Positions 7,655 to 16,654 of a stretch of 48,954 nt of DNA are shown here, piece after piece. The translations under genes were made by a program, and so were the position numbers. The stretch's first letter is position 1. Each line of letters starts with the position of its first letter. The notes below the pieces were generated by a model that ran no database searches, was not told the DNA's origin, and saw only the letters and a list, made by a program, of their open reading frames with translations. The stretch is from an uncultured Prevotellaceae bacterium (GTDB lineage Bacteria; Bacteroidota; Bacteroidia; Bacteroidales; Bacteroidaceae). The stretch covers positions 1-48,954 of the forward strand of contig CAMADY010000010.1 in NCBI GenBank assembly GCA_945831805.1, read 5' to 3'.

Positions 7655-9319
7655 TTAATAAGTAAAGCTTGATCCACCGAGAAATTCTCTCAGAAGACTG
7701 AACGGCGGGATGTTTGCCTCAGGTATCGGCTTGATGTAACGAAGAAAATCAATCAGGCGCTTTGCTTCGGAATATTCCGGGCAGTTCTGCGGTACCTCCT
7801 CAAGTGCCTGCATTGCTTGGTTCTTTATCACGGCAAGCTCAAAGAGCATCGCAGTATTGAACATAGCGTCTGCATTCTCCTGATACGGGAATATCCACTT
7901 ATCTTCTCCGGCACGTACACTTGGCCATCGAGACAGCGTCATCTGTGCCGTATTGCCACGATACTTATAGTCTCTGATGATTCGGCGCAGCAAGCGGTTG
8001 TCGGTCGTAGGAATATAGTTGTGGTCGTCAAGCATTATCGACGTGAGAGCCGAAGCATAAACCCTGAAAATCTGATCGTTAGGAATTGATGAGGTAAGCT
8101 CCGGATTAAGCGCATGGATGCCCTCTATGACGAGCACCTGATCCGGGTTCAGACGCAGTTTCTTGCCACTCATCTCGCTCTTGCCCTCTATGAAGTTATA
8201 GCGAGGCAGCTCAACCTCTTCGCCGTTGATAAGTGCCGTTAGCTGCTGGTTGAAAAGTGGCAGGTTGAGAGCATAGAGAGACTCGTAGTCATAGTCTCCC
8301 CCACCCTCCTGACGAGGCGTCTTCTCTCTGTCAACAAAATAGTCGTCAAGAGAGATTCCGACTGGCTTCATACCATTCGTCAACATCTGAATAGACAGGC
8401 GTTTACACGTTGTTGTTTTACCACTGCTTGAAGGTCCGGCGATAAGAACCACACGTACCTTTCCGCGTCCGGCAATCTGGTCGGCAATACGTGAAAGATG
8501 CTTGTCCTGAAGAGTCTCAAAGAGGCAGATCATCTCAGTGGTGCTTGTCTCCTTTGTGATGAAGTCGTTGAGTGCTCCGATAGTGCTTATTTCCATCATG
8601 TCCTGCCATGAGTGGAATTGCTTGAACACTTCGTACATCTTATCCTGGCGTATGCATTCGCCAAGCACCTCTGGATTTTTGCGTGAAGGAACACGAAGCA
8701 AGAGCCCATCGTAGTAAGCATCAAGGCCATAGAGCGTTATCTCCTGCGTATTTGTCAGCGTAGGACCATAGAAATAGTCGCTGTAGGAGTCAATTGTCTG
8801 ATAGTTAAGATATATGCGCCCCAGGCTTTCGAGGAGCAGCACCTTGGAGTTGTCACCCTTCTCGCGGAACATCTCTATCACCTCCTCTGCCGGGCGCTGA
8901 TGGCGCACGATAGGCGTAGAAGACGCAATGATGTCGTCCATCTGCCTGCGGATAGCCTTTACATCGTCCTCCGTTATGCTTCGACCTATGAGAAGCTGGC
9001 AGAAATATCCGTTGCTGACCGGAAACTCTATCTTCAGATGACCCTCAGGAAAGAGGTCGTTGACGGCCTTGCTTAATATAAAAAACAATGTACGCGTATA
9101 GACACGATAGCCCTCCTGCGACGTGATGTCGATGAACTCGACCGTCTTGTTACCGAAAACGCGGTATCCGAGCCCCATAATCTCGTTATTTACCTTTGCA
9201 GCCACCGGTGGAAGCGTCATTTTTGGGTTAATTTCAAAAAAAATGTCAGAAAGTGTGCTTCCGATTTCGTGTTTTGAATTTTTTTTATTATTTTTGCAAC
9301 GAATTTCTACTGTTTTCAT
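7655..9319 (-). CDS. nucleoside (uridine-kinase-like) kinase with ThrRS-like N-terminal region
   Basis: The 554-residue protein has a C-terminal phosphoribulokinase/uridine-kinase type P-loop domain: Walker A GPSSSGKTT (295-303), the substrate-side motif SLDDYFVDRE, and LVIEGIHALNPEL, typical of uridine kinase. The N-terminal about 250 residues resemble the TGS and second additional domain of threonyl-tRNA synthetase, an arrangement known in Bacteroidetes and Firmicutes proteins annotated as nucleoside kinase. The likely reaction is ATP-dependent phosphorylation of a nucleoside, probably uridine or cytidine; the true substrate is not proven by sequence. It is a single-gene unit with its own promoter (9365-9395) and terminator. 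Confidence 0.85.
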   Translation of the reverse strand: MKTVEIRCKNNKKNSKHEIGSTLSDIFFEINPKMTLPPVAAKVNNEIMGLGYRVFGNKTVEFIDITSQEGYRVYTRTLFFILSKAVNDLFPEGHLKIEFPVSNGYFCQLLIGRSITEDDVKAIRRQMDDIIASSTPIVRHQRPAEEVIEMFREKGDNSKVLLLESLGRIYLNYQTIDSYSDYFYGPTLTNTQEITLYGLDAYYDGLLLRVPSRKNPEVLGECIRQDKMYEVFKQFHSWQDMMEISTIGALNDFITKETSTTEMICLFETLQDKHLSRIADQIAGRGKVRVVLIAGPSSSGKTTTCKRLSIQMLTNGMKPVGISLDDYFVDREKTPRQEGGGDYDYESLYALNLPLFNQQLTALINGEEVELPRYNFIEGKSEMSGKKLRLNPDQVLVIEGIHALNPELTSSIPNDQIFRVYASALTSIMLDDHNYIPTTDNRLLRRIIRDYKYRGNTAQMTLSRWPSVRAGEDKWIFPYQENADAMFNTAMLFELAVIKNQAMQALEEVPQNCPEYSEAKRLIDFLRYIKPIPEANIPPFSLLREFLGGSSFTY

Positions 9320-9364
9320 AATTATAAGAGATTTTTAACGGTTAGTTCATTCTTGTTGTGCTTG

Positions 9365-9395
9365 CAAAAGTACAAAAAAAAGAGGGAAAAGCAAA
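9365..9395 (-). promoter_or_regulatory. promoter of the nucleoside kinase gene
   Basis: Minus strand TTTG (9392-9395), 19 bp, TACTTTTG (9365-9372), a full match to the Bacteroidetes consensus, extended by CA. The predicted start is about 40 nt before the ATG at 9319. Confidence 0.75.
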
Positions 9396-9421
9396 CATTT
9401 ATGTATTAAAAAAACTAAAAT

Positions 9422-11107
9422 ATGTCGATTTGGGTAATTTTGAAGTTAATCGGATCGTTGGCATTGCTGATGTTCGGTATGAAATCTATGAGTGAAAGCC
9501 TACAGAAGATGGCGGGTCCTCAGTTGCGCCATGTTCTCCAGGCAATGACCACAAACCGTTTCACGGGTATGTTTACAGGAGCCTTCGTGACGGCTGCCGT
9601 TCAATCGTCAACAGCAACGACGGTGATGACCGTATCGTTCGTCAATGCGGGATTGCTGACTCTTGCCCAGGCTATCTCCATCATCATGGGTGCCAACATA
9701 GGAACGACGTTCACGGCGTGGATTATGTCTGCCGGCTTCTCCTTCAACATTACCGACTTCGTATGGCCGGCATTCTTCATCGGCATACTCCTTATTTATA
9801 GTAAGAACAAGCGCATCATCGGCGACTTCCTCTTCGGCGTCAGCTTCCTGCTGCTCGGTCTCGGCACGCTGAAGGCCACCGGAACGGAGATGCACCTGGA
9901 GTCGATACCTACCGTGATGAACTTCTTCCAGCAGTTCGACGACAACTATCTCAGCTACTTCATCTTCCTCATCATCGGTGGCATAATGACCGTCTGCGTG
10001 CAGTCGTCGGCTGCCGTCATGGCTATCACGATGACGCTCTGCTCTACCGGTGTGCTGCCAATATACCTCGGCATAGCACTCGTGATGGGTGAGAACATCG
10101 GCACCACCGTAACGTCAAACGTAGCAGCCCTGACAGCCAACGTACAGGCTCGCCGTGCTGCCTTCGCACACATGTTCTTCAATATCTTCGGCGTGGTATG
10201 GGTGCTCATCATCTTCCGTCACTTCATCGACATGATCTGCGGCATCGTAGGCTACGACCCCGCAACGCCAAACCCTATACTGCTGCCTGTAGTGCTTGCT
10301 ACGTTCCACACCACGTTCAACGTCATCAACACGGCTATCCTCATCGGATTCATCGCATGGATTGAGAAACTTGTGTGCAGCGTTATCACCAGCAACAAGT
10401 CAAAGGAGGATGAAGAGGACTTCCGCCTCAGCTTCATCTCCAGCGGACTTATGCACACGCCGGAGCTCTCCGTACTTGAGGCGCAGAAGGAGATATGCAA
10501 CTTCGCTGACCGTACACAGAGGATGTTCGGATTCGTTCGCGAGCTGCTGGAGGAGAAGGATGATACGGCATTCGTGAAGCTCTACTCGCGCATCGAGAAG
10601 TACGAGGGCATCTCAGACAATATGGAGGTGGAGATAGCGAAGTATCTCGAACAGGTCAGCGACCGCCATCTCTCTGACGATACGAAGGCAAAGATCCGCG
10701 CCATGATGCGTGAGATAACGGAGATAGAGTCCATCGGCGACTCTTGCTACAACATTGCACGCTCCATCAACCGCCACCATAGTTCCAAGAACAAGTTTAC
10801 GGACGAGCAGAGGGAGCGCATACACCAGATGTTCCACCTCACGAACGAGTCGCTCTCACAGATGAACGTGCTGCTGAAGGGTCGCAAGGACTTCCTCAAC
10901 GCCAACAGTTCCTTCAACGTGGAGAACGAGATCAACAACTACCGCAACCAGCTGAAAGAACAGAATATCAGCGACATCAACGACCGCAAGTACGACTACA
11001 TCATCGGTACGATGTACATGGATGTTATCAACGAGTGCGAGAAACTCGGCGACTATGTGGTAAACGTAGTGGAGGCCCGCATGGGCATCAAGCAGCACAA
11101 TGCTTAG
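9422..11107 (+). CDS. Na+/phosphate cotransporter (NptA/PNaS family) with PhoU-like domain
   Basis: This inner-membrane protein of 561 residues is predicted to import phosphate with sodium. The N-terminal about 320 residues are strongly hydrophobic and contain the two inverted family repeats: QSSTATTVMTVSF with GANIGTTFTAW, and QSSAAVMAITMTL with GENIGTTVTSN. The C-terminal about 200 residues form a charged helical region like PhoU (two antiparallel helical segments, e.g. IEKYEGISDNMEVEIAKYL and ECEKLGDYVVNVVEA), which in relatives regulates phosphate transport. It is divergent from the kinase gene and 30 bp ahead of rlmN. A TATTTTTG element at 9289-9296, inside the kinase gene, could be its promoter but lacks a well-placed -33. 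Confidence 0.9.
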   Translation: MSIWVILKLIGSLALLMFGMKSMSESLQKMAGPQLRHVLQAMTTNRFTGMFTGAFVTAAVQSSTATTVMTVSFVNAGLLTLAQAISIIMGANIGTTFTAWIMSAGFSFNITDFVWPAFFIGILLIYSKNKRIIGDFLFGVSFLLLGLGTLKATGTEMHLESIPTVMNFFQQFDDNYLSYFIFLIIGGIMTVCVQSSAAVMAITMTLCSTGVLPIYLGIALVMGENIGTTVTSNVAALTANVQARRAAFAHMFFNIFGVVWVLIIFRHFIDMICGIVGYDPATPNPILLPVVLATFHTTFNVINTAILIGFIAWIEKLVCSVITSNKSKEDEEDFRLSFISSGLMHTPELSVLEAQKEICNFADRTQRMFGFVRELLEEKDDTAFVKLYSRIEKYEGISDNMEVEIAKYLEQVSDRHLSDDTKAKIRAMMREITEIESIGDSCYNIARSINRHHSSKNKFTDEQRERIHQMFHLTNESLSQMNVLLKGRKDFLNANSSFNVENEINNYRNQLKEQNISDINDRKYDYIIGTMYMDVINECEKLGDYVVNVVEARMGIKQHNA

Positions 11108-11137
11108 TTCATAATTATAATTCGAAAAATATTCTAA

Positions 11138-12217
11138 GTGAAGAAGATACTTTTAGGACTCAGCAATGAAGAATTGCGCCAGGTTGCAAAAGACCTCGGC
11201 ATGCCGGCATTCACCGGAGGACAGATAGCCAAGTGGCTTTATGGCGCTCATGTAACGTCGATTGACGAGATGACGAACATCTCGAAGAAGAACCGCGAGC
11301 TGCTGTCGGAGCACTATACCATAGGCTGCATGCCTCCTATCGACCAGCAATGCTCGAAGGACGGCACCATAAAGTACCTCTTTCCCGTGGAGTCGGGCAA
11401 GTTCGTGGAGACGGTGTTCATACCGGAGAAGGACAGGGCAACGCTCTGCGTCAGCTCGCAGGTGGGCTGTAAGATGAACTGCCTCTTCTGCCAGACGGGC
11501 AAGCAGGGCTTCGAAGGGTCGCTGACAGCTGCCGACATACTGAACCAGATATACTCCCTTCCCGAGCGCGAATGCCTCACGAACATTGTGTTCATGGGAC
11601 AGGGCGAGCCGATGGACAACCTCGACAACGTGCTGAAGGCTACCGAGGTGCTTACTGCCGATTGGGGATATGCGTGGAGTCCGCGCCGTATCACCGTCAG
11701 CAGCGTGGGCATCAAGGGTAAGCTGGAGCGATTTCTCAACGAGAGCGAGTGTCATGTGGCTATTTCCATGCACACGCCGATACCGGAGCAGCGCGCTCAG
11801 CTGATGCCCGCAGAGAAGGGTATGCCGATAGAAGAGATAGTGGAACTGCTGAAGAGATATGAGCCGTTCCGTCGCAAGGGCTTCGACGGCGAGTACAACG
11901 AAGCGCCACATCAGCGCAGATTGTCGTTCGAATATACCGTCTTCGATGGCGTTAACGATACTATGACGCATGCGAAGACCATAGTACGACTGCTCCAAGG
12001 ACTCGACTGCCGCATAAACCTCATCCGTTTCCACCAGATTCCGGATGTGCCGCTGAGGACGAGTGACGAGAAACGAATGGAGTCATTGCGTGACTACCTG
12101 ACGAAGCACGGCATATTCACCACCATTCGTGCCTCGCGTGGACAGGATATCTTCGCTGCTTGCGGACTGCTTTCAACGGCGAAGAAGGAGGGGAAGTCCA
12201 TAGTTGACAATTCATAG
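11138..12217 (+). CDS. rlmN: 23S rRNA (A2503-C2)/tRNA (A37-C2) methyltransferase
   Basis: RlmN is a radical-SAM enzyme that methylates C2 of adenine 2503 in 23S rRNA and A37 in some tRNAs. The 359-residue protein has the CxxxCxxC iron-sulfur motif in GCKMNCLFCQTGKQGF, the GEPMDN motif and the late cysteine in GQDIFAACGLL needed for the methyl-Cys intermediate. The chosen start is GTG at 11138 (VKKILLGLSNEEL), 30 bp after the transporter stop, because no in-frame ATG occurs before the conserved N-terminus. It is followed 37 bp later by the PdxA-like gene, so the three genes may be co-transcribed. Confidence 0.95.
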   Translation: MKKILLGLSNEELRQVAKDLGMPAFTGGQIAKWLYGAHVTSIDEMTNISKKNRELLSEHYTIGCMPPIDQQCSKDGTIKYLFPVESGKFVETVFIPEKDRATLCVSSQVGCKMNCLFCQTGKQGFEGSLTAADILNQIYSLPERECLTNIVFMGQGEPMDNLDNVLKATEVLTADWGYAWSPRRITVSSVGIKGKLERFLNESECHVAISMHTPIPEQRAQLMPAEKGMPIEEIVELLKRYEPFRRKGFDGEYNEAPHQRRLSFEYTVFDGVNDTMTHAKTIVRLLQGLDCRINLIRFHQIPDVPLRTSDEKRMESLRDYLTKHGIFTTIRASRGQDIFAACGLLSTAKKEGKSIVDNS

Positions 12218-12254
12218 TTCAAGATTGCATAATCCTGATAAAAAATAAAAGATA

Positions 12255-13217
12255 ATGAATAAGATAGCGATTGTCGGCAATCCGCCGGCAGACAAGATAG
12301 AAATGCTCGATGCCCTCTTGGGTGAAGAGGACCTGAAGGACCTCTGCCACGTCGTGATTTACAGCGATACGGAGAAGTCTGACGAGCAACTGCTGACAGA
12401 GGCCATTGCCGACTATAAGGATGGCCACGTAAAAGGCATCGTGTGCCTGCCAATGAAATGTTCCGTGAAGGAACTGGTAGCAAAGAGTTCGGAGACGGAG
12501 AACCCCGACCTCATGAAGGTGTATGTTAACACCTTAGCACGCCTTGCGTCGGTTCGTGAGGCAAAGAGCGAAGCAGCACTTACCATGGAAGATGTCGTGG
12601 CAAGGGTGACGCTGCTCTCAAAGTCGTTGAAGCGCGACCTCAACATTCTCAACCCGCGTATCTGCATGCTCTGCGTCAACAAGGAGGTGACGGAGACATC
12701 GGAGGAGATGACGCTCATGGCACCTGCCATCAACGAACTAGTGAAGAATGGCATACAGGTTTTCGGTCCCCTGCCCTACCAGGGATTCTTCGAGCGCAAG
12801 GACATTGAGGCGTTCGACGGCATCGTGCAGATCTATGCCGACGAGGCGATGCAGAACAGCCATCACACTGCCGATGCCATGCAGAAGAACTGCAATGAAC
12901 CTACGGTAACCATGCTTACAGGGGGTGAGATGCCGGTAGTGCTGACTGCTGCTGAAGGTATGATAACCGCCATAGGTATCGTCCTCGACATGATACACAA
13001 CCGCTATGTCTATGACATACCGTTCCGCCATCCACTGCCAAAGCTCTACCATGAGCGCAAGGAAGATGGCGACAAGGCACGGTTCGCAAAGGTGAAGAAG
13101 GGATTCAACCCTGCGGAGCATCGTAGGGAGAATGTTACCTATACTACGACAAGACAACCAAAAACAGCACCGGAAACAGCTCCTGCAGCAGCAAATAAAG
13201 CGGAAGGTGCAGAATAA
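12255..13217 (+). CDS. PdxA-like protein, probably catalytically altered
   Basis: This 320-residue protein resembles 4-hydroxythreonine-4-phosphate dehydrogenase (PdxA) in layout: an N-terminal IAIVGNPPADK strand, a mid segment ICMLCVNKEV...EEMTLMAPAINELVKNGIQVFGPLP matching the PdxA region that precedes the active site, and a C-terminal AIGIVLDMI. The metal-binding HDQ motif that normally follows the GPLP segment reads YADEAMQ here, and the DHGTA signature reads AAEGMIT. The usual zinc ligands therefore appear absent. The C-terminus is Ala/Pro/Thr-rich (APETAPAAANKAEGAE). I infer a divergent paralogue that may lack dehydrogenase activity or use another substrate. It sits between rlmN and a sigma54 activator. 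Confidence 0.6.
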   Translation: MNKIAIVGNPPADKIEMLDALLGEEDLKDLCHVVIYSDTEKSDEQLLTEAIADYKDGHVKGIVCLPMKCSVKELVAKSSETENPDLMKVYVNTLARLASVREAKSEAALTMEDVVARVTLLSKSLKRDLNILNPRICMLCVNKEVTETSEEMTLMAPAINELVKNGIQVFGPLPYQGFFERKDIEAFDGIVQIYADEAMQNSHHTADAMQKNCNEPTVTMLTGGEMPVVLTAAEGMITAIGIVLDMIHNRYVYDIPFRHPLPKLYHERKEDGDKARFAKVKKGFNPAEHRRENVTYTTTRQPKTAPETAPAAANKAEGAE

Positions 13218-13263
13218 TTGTTAATAAATGTGCAAAAATACTCGTTATTTCAAAAAAAATGAG

Positions 13264-13271
13264 TAACTTTG
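13264..13271 (+). promoter_or_regulatory. -7 element upstream of the sigma54 activator gene
   Basis: TAACTTTG, extended by CA. No TTTG is found about 20 bp upstream, so only the -7 half is supported. Its position inside the first codons of the longest ORF (from 13259) argues that translation starts downstream, at the ATG at 13325. Confidence 0.45.
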
Positions 13272-13324
13272 CAACCTATTATGAACTGTGGGATACTACC
13301 ACGGGACATGTAAAAGAGAAAAGG

Positions 13325-14575
13325 ATGAACCAGATAGAGCTACAGAAAATAAAGGAACGCTACAACATCGTGGGCAACTGCGATGCGCTGAACCATGCTC
13401 TCGACATAGCTCTCCAGGTGTCATCGACAGACCTCTCTGTGCTTATTGAGGGCGAGAGCGGCGTGGGTAAGGAAATAATTCCGCGCATCATACACGACAC
13501 GTCACCACGCCGACGCGAGAAGTATTTCGCCATCAACTGCGGATCGATACCTGAGGGAACGATTGACTCTGAGCTCTTCGGTCATGAGAAAGGATCATTC
13601 ACGGGTGCCGTAGGTTCCAGCGAAGGATACTTCGGAATAGCCAACAAGGGCACTTTGTTCCTCGATGAGGTCGGCGAACTGCCAATGTCAACACAGGCAC
13701 GACTGCTAAGGGTACTCGAAAACGGTGAGTACATAAAGGTAGGAGGCCAGGAGGTAATAAAGACCGACGTGCGAATCGTGGCTGCTACGAACGTAAATAT
13801 CCAGAAGGCTATCAGGGAAGGACGCTTCCGCCGTGACCTCTACTACCGTCTTAACACCATTCCGGTGAAGATGCCGCCGCTGAGGGAACGCGGAGAAGAC
13901 ATTGTGCTGCTGTTCCGACTCTTCGCTCTTCAGATGTCAGAGAAATATCATCTCGACCGCATCTCGCTGACAAACGATGCCAAGCAAGTGCTGATGAAGT
14001 ACAAATGGCCAGGCAATGTGCGACAGCTCAAGAATATCACGGAGCAGATGTCTATACTATGCCCTAAGCGTGAGGTCGATGTTGACGAACTGCTGAAGTT
14101 CATTCCGCTAAACGAAGAGAGTACGCAGCTTGCTACGATAAATCCAAAAGGCAACAACGCCAACTCCTACGAGAACGAACGAGAGATGCTCTTCAAGATT
14201 CTCTTTGAGATGCGTTCCAACGTGGCTGACCTCAAACGAGAGATAAACTCGCTGAGGAAGCAGCTCGACGAGAACCCTTCAACGGTGTCATTACAGTCCA
14301 CTATGCCACAGACCTCTATGCCGGTGCATTCCGCTGGACACATTCCTGTACATCCTGCGCAATACCCTATGAAGGGAATACCTGTTCAGCAGGAGTACGA
14401 TGCAGAGGCGCAGGAGATTTCGGAGCCAGAGAACCTCAACCTCAACGATCTCGGAAGGATTGTACTGGAGAAGGCACTCGAAAGGAATGGAGGAAACAGG
14501 CACAAGGCTGCTCTTGACCTCGGACTCTCTGACCGCACGCTCTACAGAAGACTGAAGCAATACGGCCTGCAGTAA
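13325..14575 (+). CDS. sigma54-dependent transcriptional activator without sensor domain
   Basis: This protein activates RNA polymerase-sigma54 through an AAA+ ATPase. The chosen start MNQIELQKIKERYN leaves 416 residues; the longer ORF from 13259 overlaps a promoter-like element. The AAA+ core has Walker A GESGVGKE, the sigma54-contact loop GSFTGA (a GAFTGA variant), Walker B GTLFLDEVGELP and the arginine-finger region RFRRDLYYRL. A linker rich in Pro/Gln/Met leads to a Fis-type helix-turn-helix (NRHKAALDLGLSDRTLYRRLKQ). There is no receiver, PAS or GAF domain, so activity is probably set by expression or by a partner. It lies directly before lptE and a TPR-like gene, then secG; cell-envelope control is a reasonable inference. 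Confidence 0.92.
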   Translation: MNQIELQKIKERYNIVGNCDALNHALDIALQVSSTDLSVLIEGESGVGKEIIPRIIHDTSPRRREKYFAINCGSIPEGTIDSELFGHEKGSFTGAVGSSEGYFGIANKGTLFLDEVGELPMSTQARLLRVLENGEYIKVGGQEVIKTDVRIVAATNVNIQKAIREGRFRRDLYYRLNTIPVKMPPLRERGEDIVLLFRLFALQMSEKYHLDRISLTNDAKQVLMKYKWPGNVRQLKNITEQMSILCPKREVDVDELLKFIPLNEESTQLATINPKGNNANSYENEREMLFKILFEMRSNVADLKREINSLRKQLDENPSTVSLQSTMPQTSMPVHSAGHIPVHPAQYPMKGIPVQQEYDAEAQEISEPENLNLNDLGRIVLEKALERNGGNRHKAALDLGLSDRTLYRRLKQYGLQ

Positions 14576-14674
14576 GTACGCTGACGATGATTTGGGGAAC
14601 ACGCCCTGCAGTAAACCGTTTCACTACGGAAAAGTTCAAGGTATAACAACACTTTGATAAACGAAGAAAAGAGA

Positions 14675-15196
14675 ATGAAGACTCGCTATATATTGGCATT
14701 CGCCATCTGTTGCATCACTACGCTGACAGCACTTGTGGCATGCTCTGTTTCGTACAAGTTCAATGGCGCAAGCATTGACTATACACAGACGAAGACCATC
14801 ACCATCAGTGACTTCCCTATAAGAGCTACATACGTATGGGGACCGATGCAGTCCATCTTCAACAACCGTCTGAAGGATGTCTATGCACAGCAGACACGTC
14901 TCTCACAGGTCAAGAAGGGCGGCGACCTGAAGGTAGAAGGCGAGATAACGCAGTACCAGCAGCGCAACAAGTCCGTGTCGGCTGATGGATACTCGGCACA
15001 GACGGAGCTCTCGATGACCGTCAACGTGCGCTTCACCAACAATAAGAACCACACACAGGACTTCGAGCGCAGCTTCACTGCTACGGCGACCTACGAGTCA
15101 ACAAGGAGCCTTAACTCCGTTCAGGAGCAGCTTGTAACAGAAATGACAAAGGACATTTGTGACCAAATCTTCAACGCAACAGTAGCCAACTGGTAA
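14675..15196 (+). CDS. lptE: LptE-like LPS-assembly lipoprotein
   Basis: LptE is the outer-membrane lipoprotein that plugs and helps fold LptD for lipopolysaccharide export. The start ATG at 14675 (MKTRYILAF) is preferred over the TTG at 14654 because it gives a clean signal peptide ending in the lipobox LVAC, for 173 residues. The mature part has SVSYKFNGASIDYTQTKTITISDFP, then the PMQSIFNNRLKDVYAQQTRL helix and a DLKVEGEITQY strand, the pattern of Bacteroidetes LptE family proteins. Its stop is directly followed by the next ATG at 15197, so the two genes are probably translated together. Confidence 0.85.
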   Translation: MKTRYILAFAICCITTLTALVACSVSYKFNGASIDYTQTKTITISDFPIRATYVWGPMQSIFNNRLKDVYAQQTRLSQVKKGGDLKVEGEITQYQQRNKSVSADGYSAQTELSMTVNVRFTNNKNHTQDFERSFTATATYESTRSLNSVQEQLVTEMTKDICDQIFNATVANW

Positions 15197-16021
15197 ATGA
15201 ACATCAACGAACTGATACAACATCCGGAAATGCTCAACAGGGAGACGCTCTATGAGCTGCGCAGGTTGACGGCTGACTATCCCTATTATCAGCCGGCACG
15301 TCTGCTGATGTTGAAGAACCTGTACCTGCTGCATGATCCGTCATTCGATGAGGAACTGCGAAGGGCTGCAATGTACTTCACTGACAGAAAAGTGCTGTTC
15401 AACCTCGTTGAGGCTGCTCACTACCGACTGAAGAGAAAGTCACCACAGAGCTTCTCATCAACGCCAGACCGAAGACACAACTCCAAGGTGGCGGAAGAGG
15501 TCAATAGTTCAAGAACGGTGTCGCTCATCGATAACTTCCTAAGCACCATTCCTGACGATGAGGAGGAGAAGAAACTGGAGGTCAAGAAGCAGCAGAAACA
15601 CCGCAAGCCTACGGCAGCTGACGCAACGGTAGATTACGTGGCATACCTTTTGTCAACAGACTTCGAGGAACTAAATGAGTCGCAGGACTCTCAGCCTGCT
15701 GACGACACTGCGGGGAACACGAAAGCCATGAACGGCGGTGACCTCATTGATGCATTCATAATGAATGATGGCGGACGCATAACACTACAGGAAGAGCCGG
15801 AGTTCCTGCCGGAGGTTCCGATAGCAGACAATAGCGAAAAGGAGCCGGAGGAAGAGTTCCTCACCGAAACCCTTGCCGGAATATACATCAAGCAGGGACG
15901 ATTCAAGAAGGCACTCGACATCATGAACCGCATTCACGAGAACAACCCCGAGAAGAGTCCGTTCTATGATGACCAGAAGAGGTTCCTCGAAAAGCTCATC
16001 GCAAACCAAAGGAAGAAATAG
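15197..16021 (+). CDS. TPR-like conserved protein downstream of lptE
   Basis: The 274-residue protein has no signal peptide. Residues 1-80 are helical (ELIQHPEMLNRETLYELRRL, ADYPYYQPARLLMLKNLY), the middle is acidic and low-complexity, and the last about 60 residues hold one tetratricopeptide-like unit (ETLAGIYIKQGRFKKALDIMNRIHENNPEK). I recognise the arrangement as a conserved Bacteroidetes protein found near lptE and secG, but its function is unknown to me. It is probably cytoplasmic and may act as an adaptor. The start codon abuts the lptE stop. The last codons (AAGAAATAGCGTT) are repeated 53 bp downstream in the spacer. Confidence 0.75.
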   Translation: MNINELIQHPEMLNRETLYELRRLTADYPYYQPARLLMLKNLYLLHDPSFDEELRRAAMYFTDRKVLFNLVEAAHYRLKRKSPQSFSSTPDRRHNSKVAEEVNSSRTVSLIDNFLSTIPDDEEEKKLEVKKQQKHRKPTAADATVDYVAYLLSTDFEELNESQDSQPADDTAGNTKAMNGGDLIDAFIMNDGGRITLQEEPEFLPEVPIADNSEKEPEEEFLTETLAGIYIKQGRFKKALDIMNRIHENNPEKSPFYDDQKRFLEKLIANQRKK

Positions 16022-16078
16022 CGTTTGCTGCAAAAAACTAAGAAACGGCATCCGCTACAAAACGAAAGAAATAGCGTT
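16013..16078. repeat. 13-bp direct repeat of a gene end
   Basis: AAGAAATAGCGTT, which includes the TPR-like gene's stop codon, is repeated exactly at 16066 in the spacer before secG. Similar gene-end duplications occur after the metallophosphoesterase gene. Confidence 0.65.
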
Positions 16079-16122
16079 AACAAAACGTCGAAATAAATAA
16101 TAATCAATTAATAACAAAAAAA

Positions 16123-16500
16123 ATGTACACATTATTCGTAATTCTTATCGTAGTGGCAGCACTACTTATGATTGGTATCGTACTCATTCAGGAGTCAAAG
16201 GGCGGCGGTCTCGCTTCTGGCTTTGCCAGTGCTAACAGCGTTGCTGGCGTACGTCAGACAACAAACTTCATCGAGAAGGCTACATGGGGTCTCGCTGCTG
16301 CAATGATTGTCATCAGCATCATCTGTGCTTACACCGCACCTAACGCTGTAGCTGAGGGTAGCGTTATCGAGAATGCTGCTACAGAGCAGGCTACAACAAA
16401 CCCTAACAACGTTCAGGGATTCGGCGCATCTGAGCAAAAGGCACCTGCTGCAGAGGCTGCACCTGCTGCACCTGCAACAGAAGCTCCTAAGGCAGAGTAA
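16123..16500 (+). CDS. secG: preprotein translocase subunit SecG
   Basis: SecG is a small inner-membrane subunit that assists the SecYEG protein channel. The 125-residue protein has two hydrophobic helices: residues 2-22 (YTLFVILIVVAALLMIGIVLI) and about 50-70 (TWGLAAAMIVISIICAYTA). They are separated by the conserved cytoplasmic loop QESKGGGLASGFASANSVAGVRQT. The C-terminus is an Ala/Pro/Glu-rich tail of about 50 residues, common in Bacteroidetes SecG. It follows the TPR-like gene by about 100 bp, a spacer containing a duplicated gene-end sequence. A large hairpin follows at 16551. Confidence 0.95.
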   Translation: MYTLFVILIVVAALLMIGIVLIQESKGGGLASGFASANSVAGVRQTTNFIEKATWGLAAAMIVISIICAYTAPNAVAEGSVIENAATEQATTNPNNVQGFGASEQKAPAAEAAPAAPATEAPKAE

Positions 16501-16550
16501 ACCTGCTTATTAAGACGTTCCATCCACAACAAAAAGGGGAACGACAAGGA

Positions 16551-16628
16551 AAAGTATGATTTCAGGTAGGCAGGGTTTACTATCATAACGATAGTGAATG
16601 CTGTAAACAACCTTGAATCATACTTTTT
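16551..16628 (+). terminator. long stem-loop after secG
   Basis: AAAGTATGATTTCAGG pairs with CCTTGAATCATACTTT, and inside it GGTTTAC pairs with GTAAAC and TATC with GATA, giving one extended hairpin ending in TTTTT. It lies between secG and the metallophosphoesterase and overlaps the spurious 5' extension of that ORF, supporting the later ATG at 16655. Confidence 0.7.
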
Positions 16629-16654
16629 ATGTTTTATCATATCTACAATCCTAT

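Noticed and set aside
9289-9296. TATTTTTG as promoter of the Na/phosphate cotransporter
   Set aside because: The nearest TTTG is only 12 bp upstream and the site is inside the kinase gene; evidence too weak to list as a feature.
11153-12034. 293-codon minus-strand ORF inside rlmN
   Set aside because: It lies wholly antisense to a fully conserved rlmN; the length is a result of GC-rich codon use.
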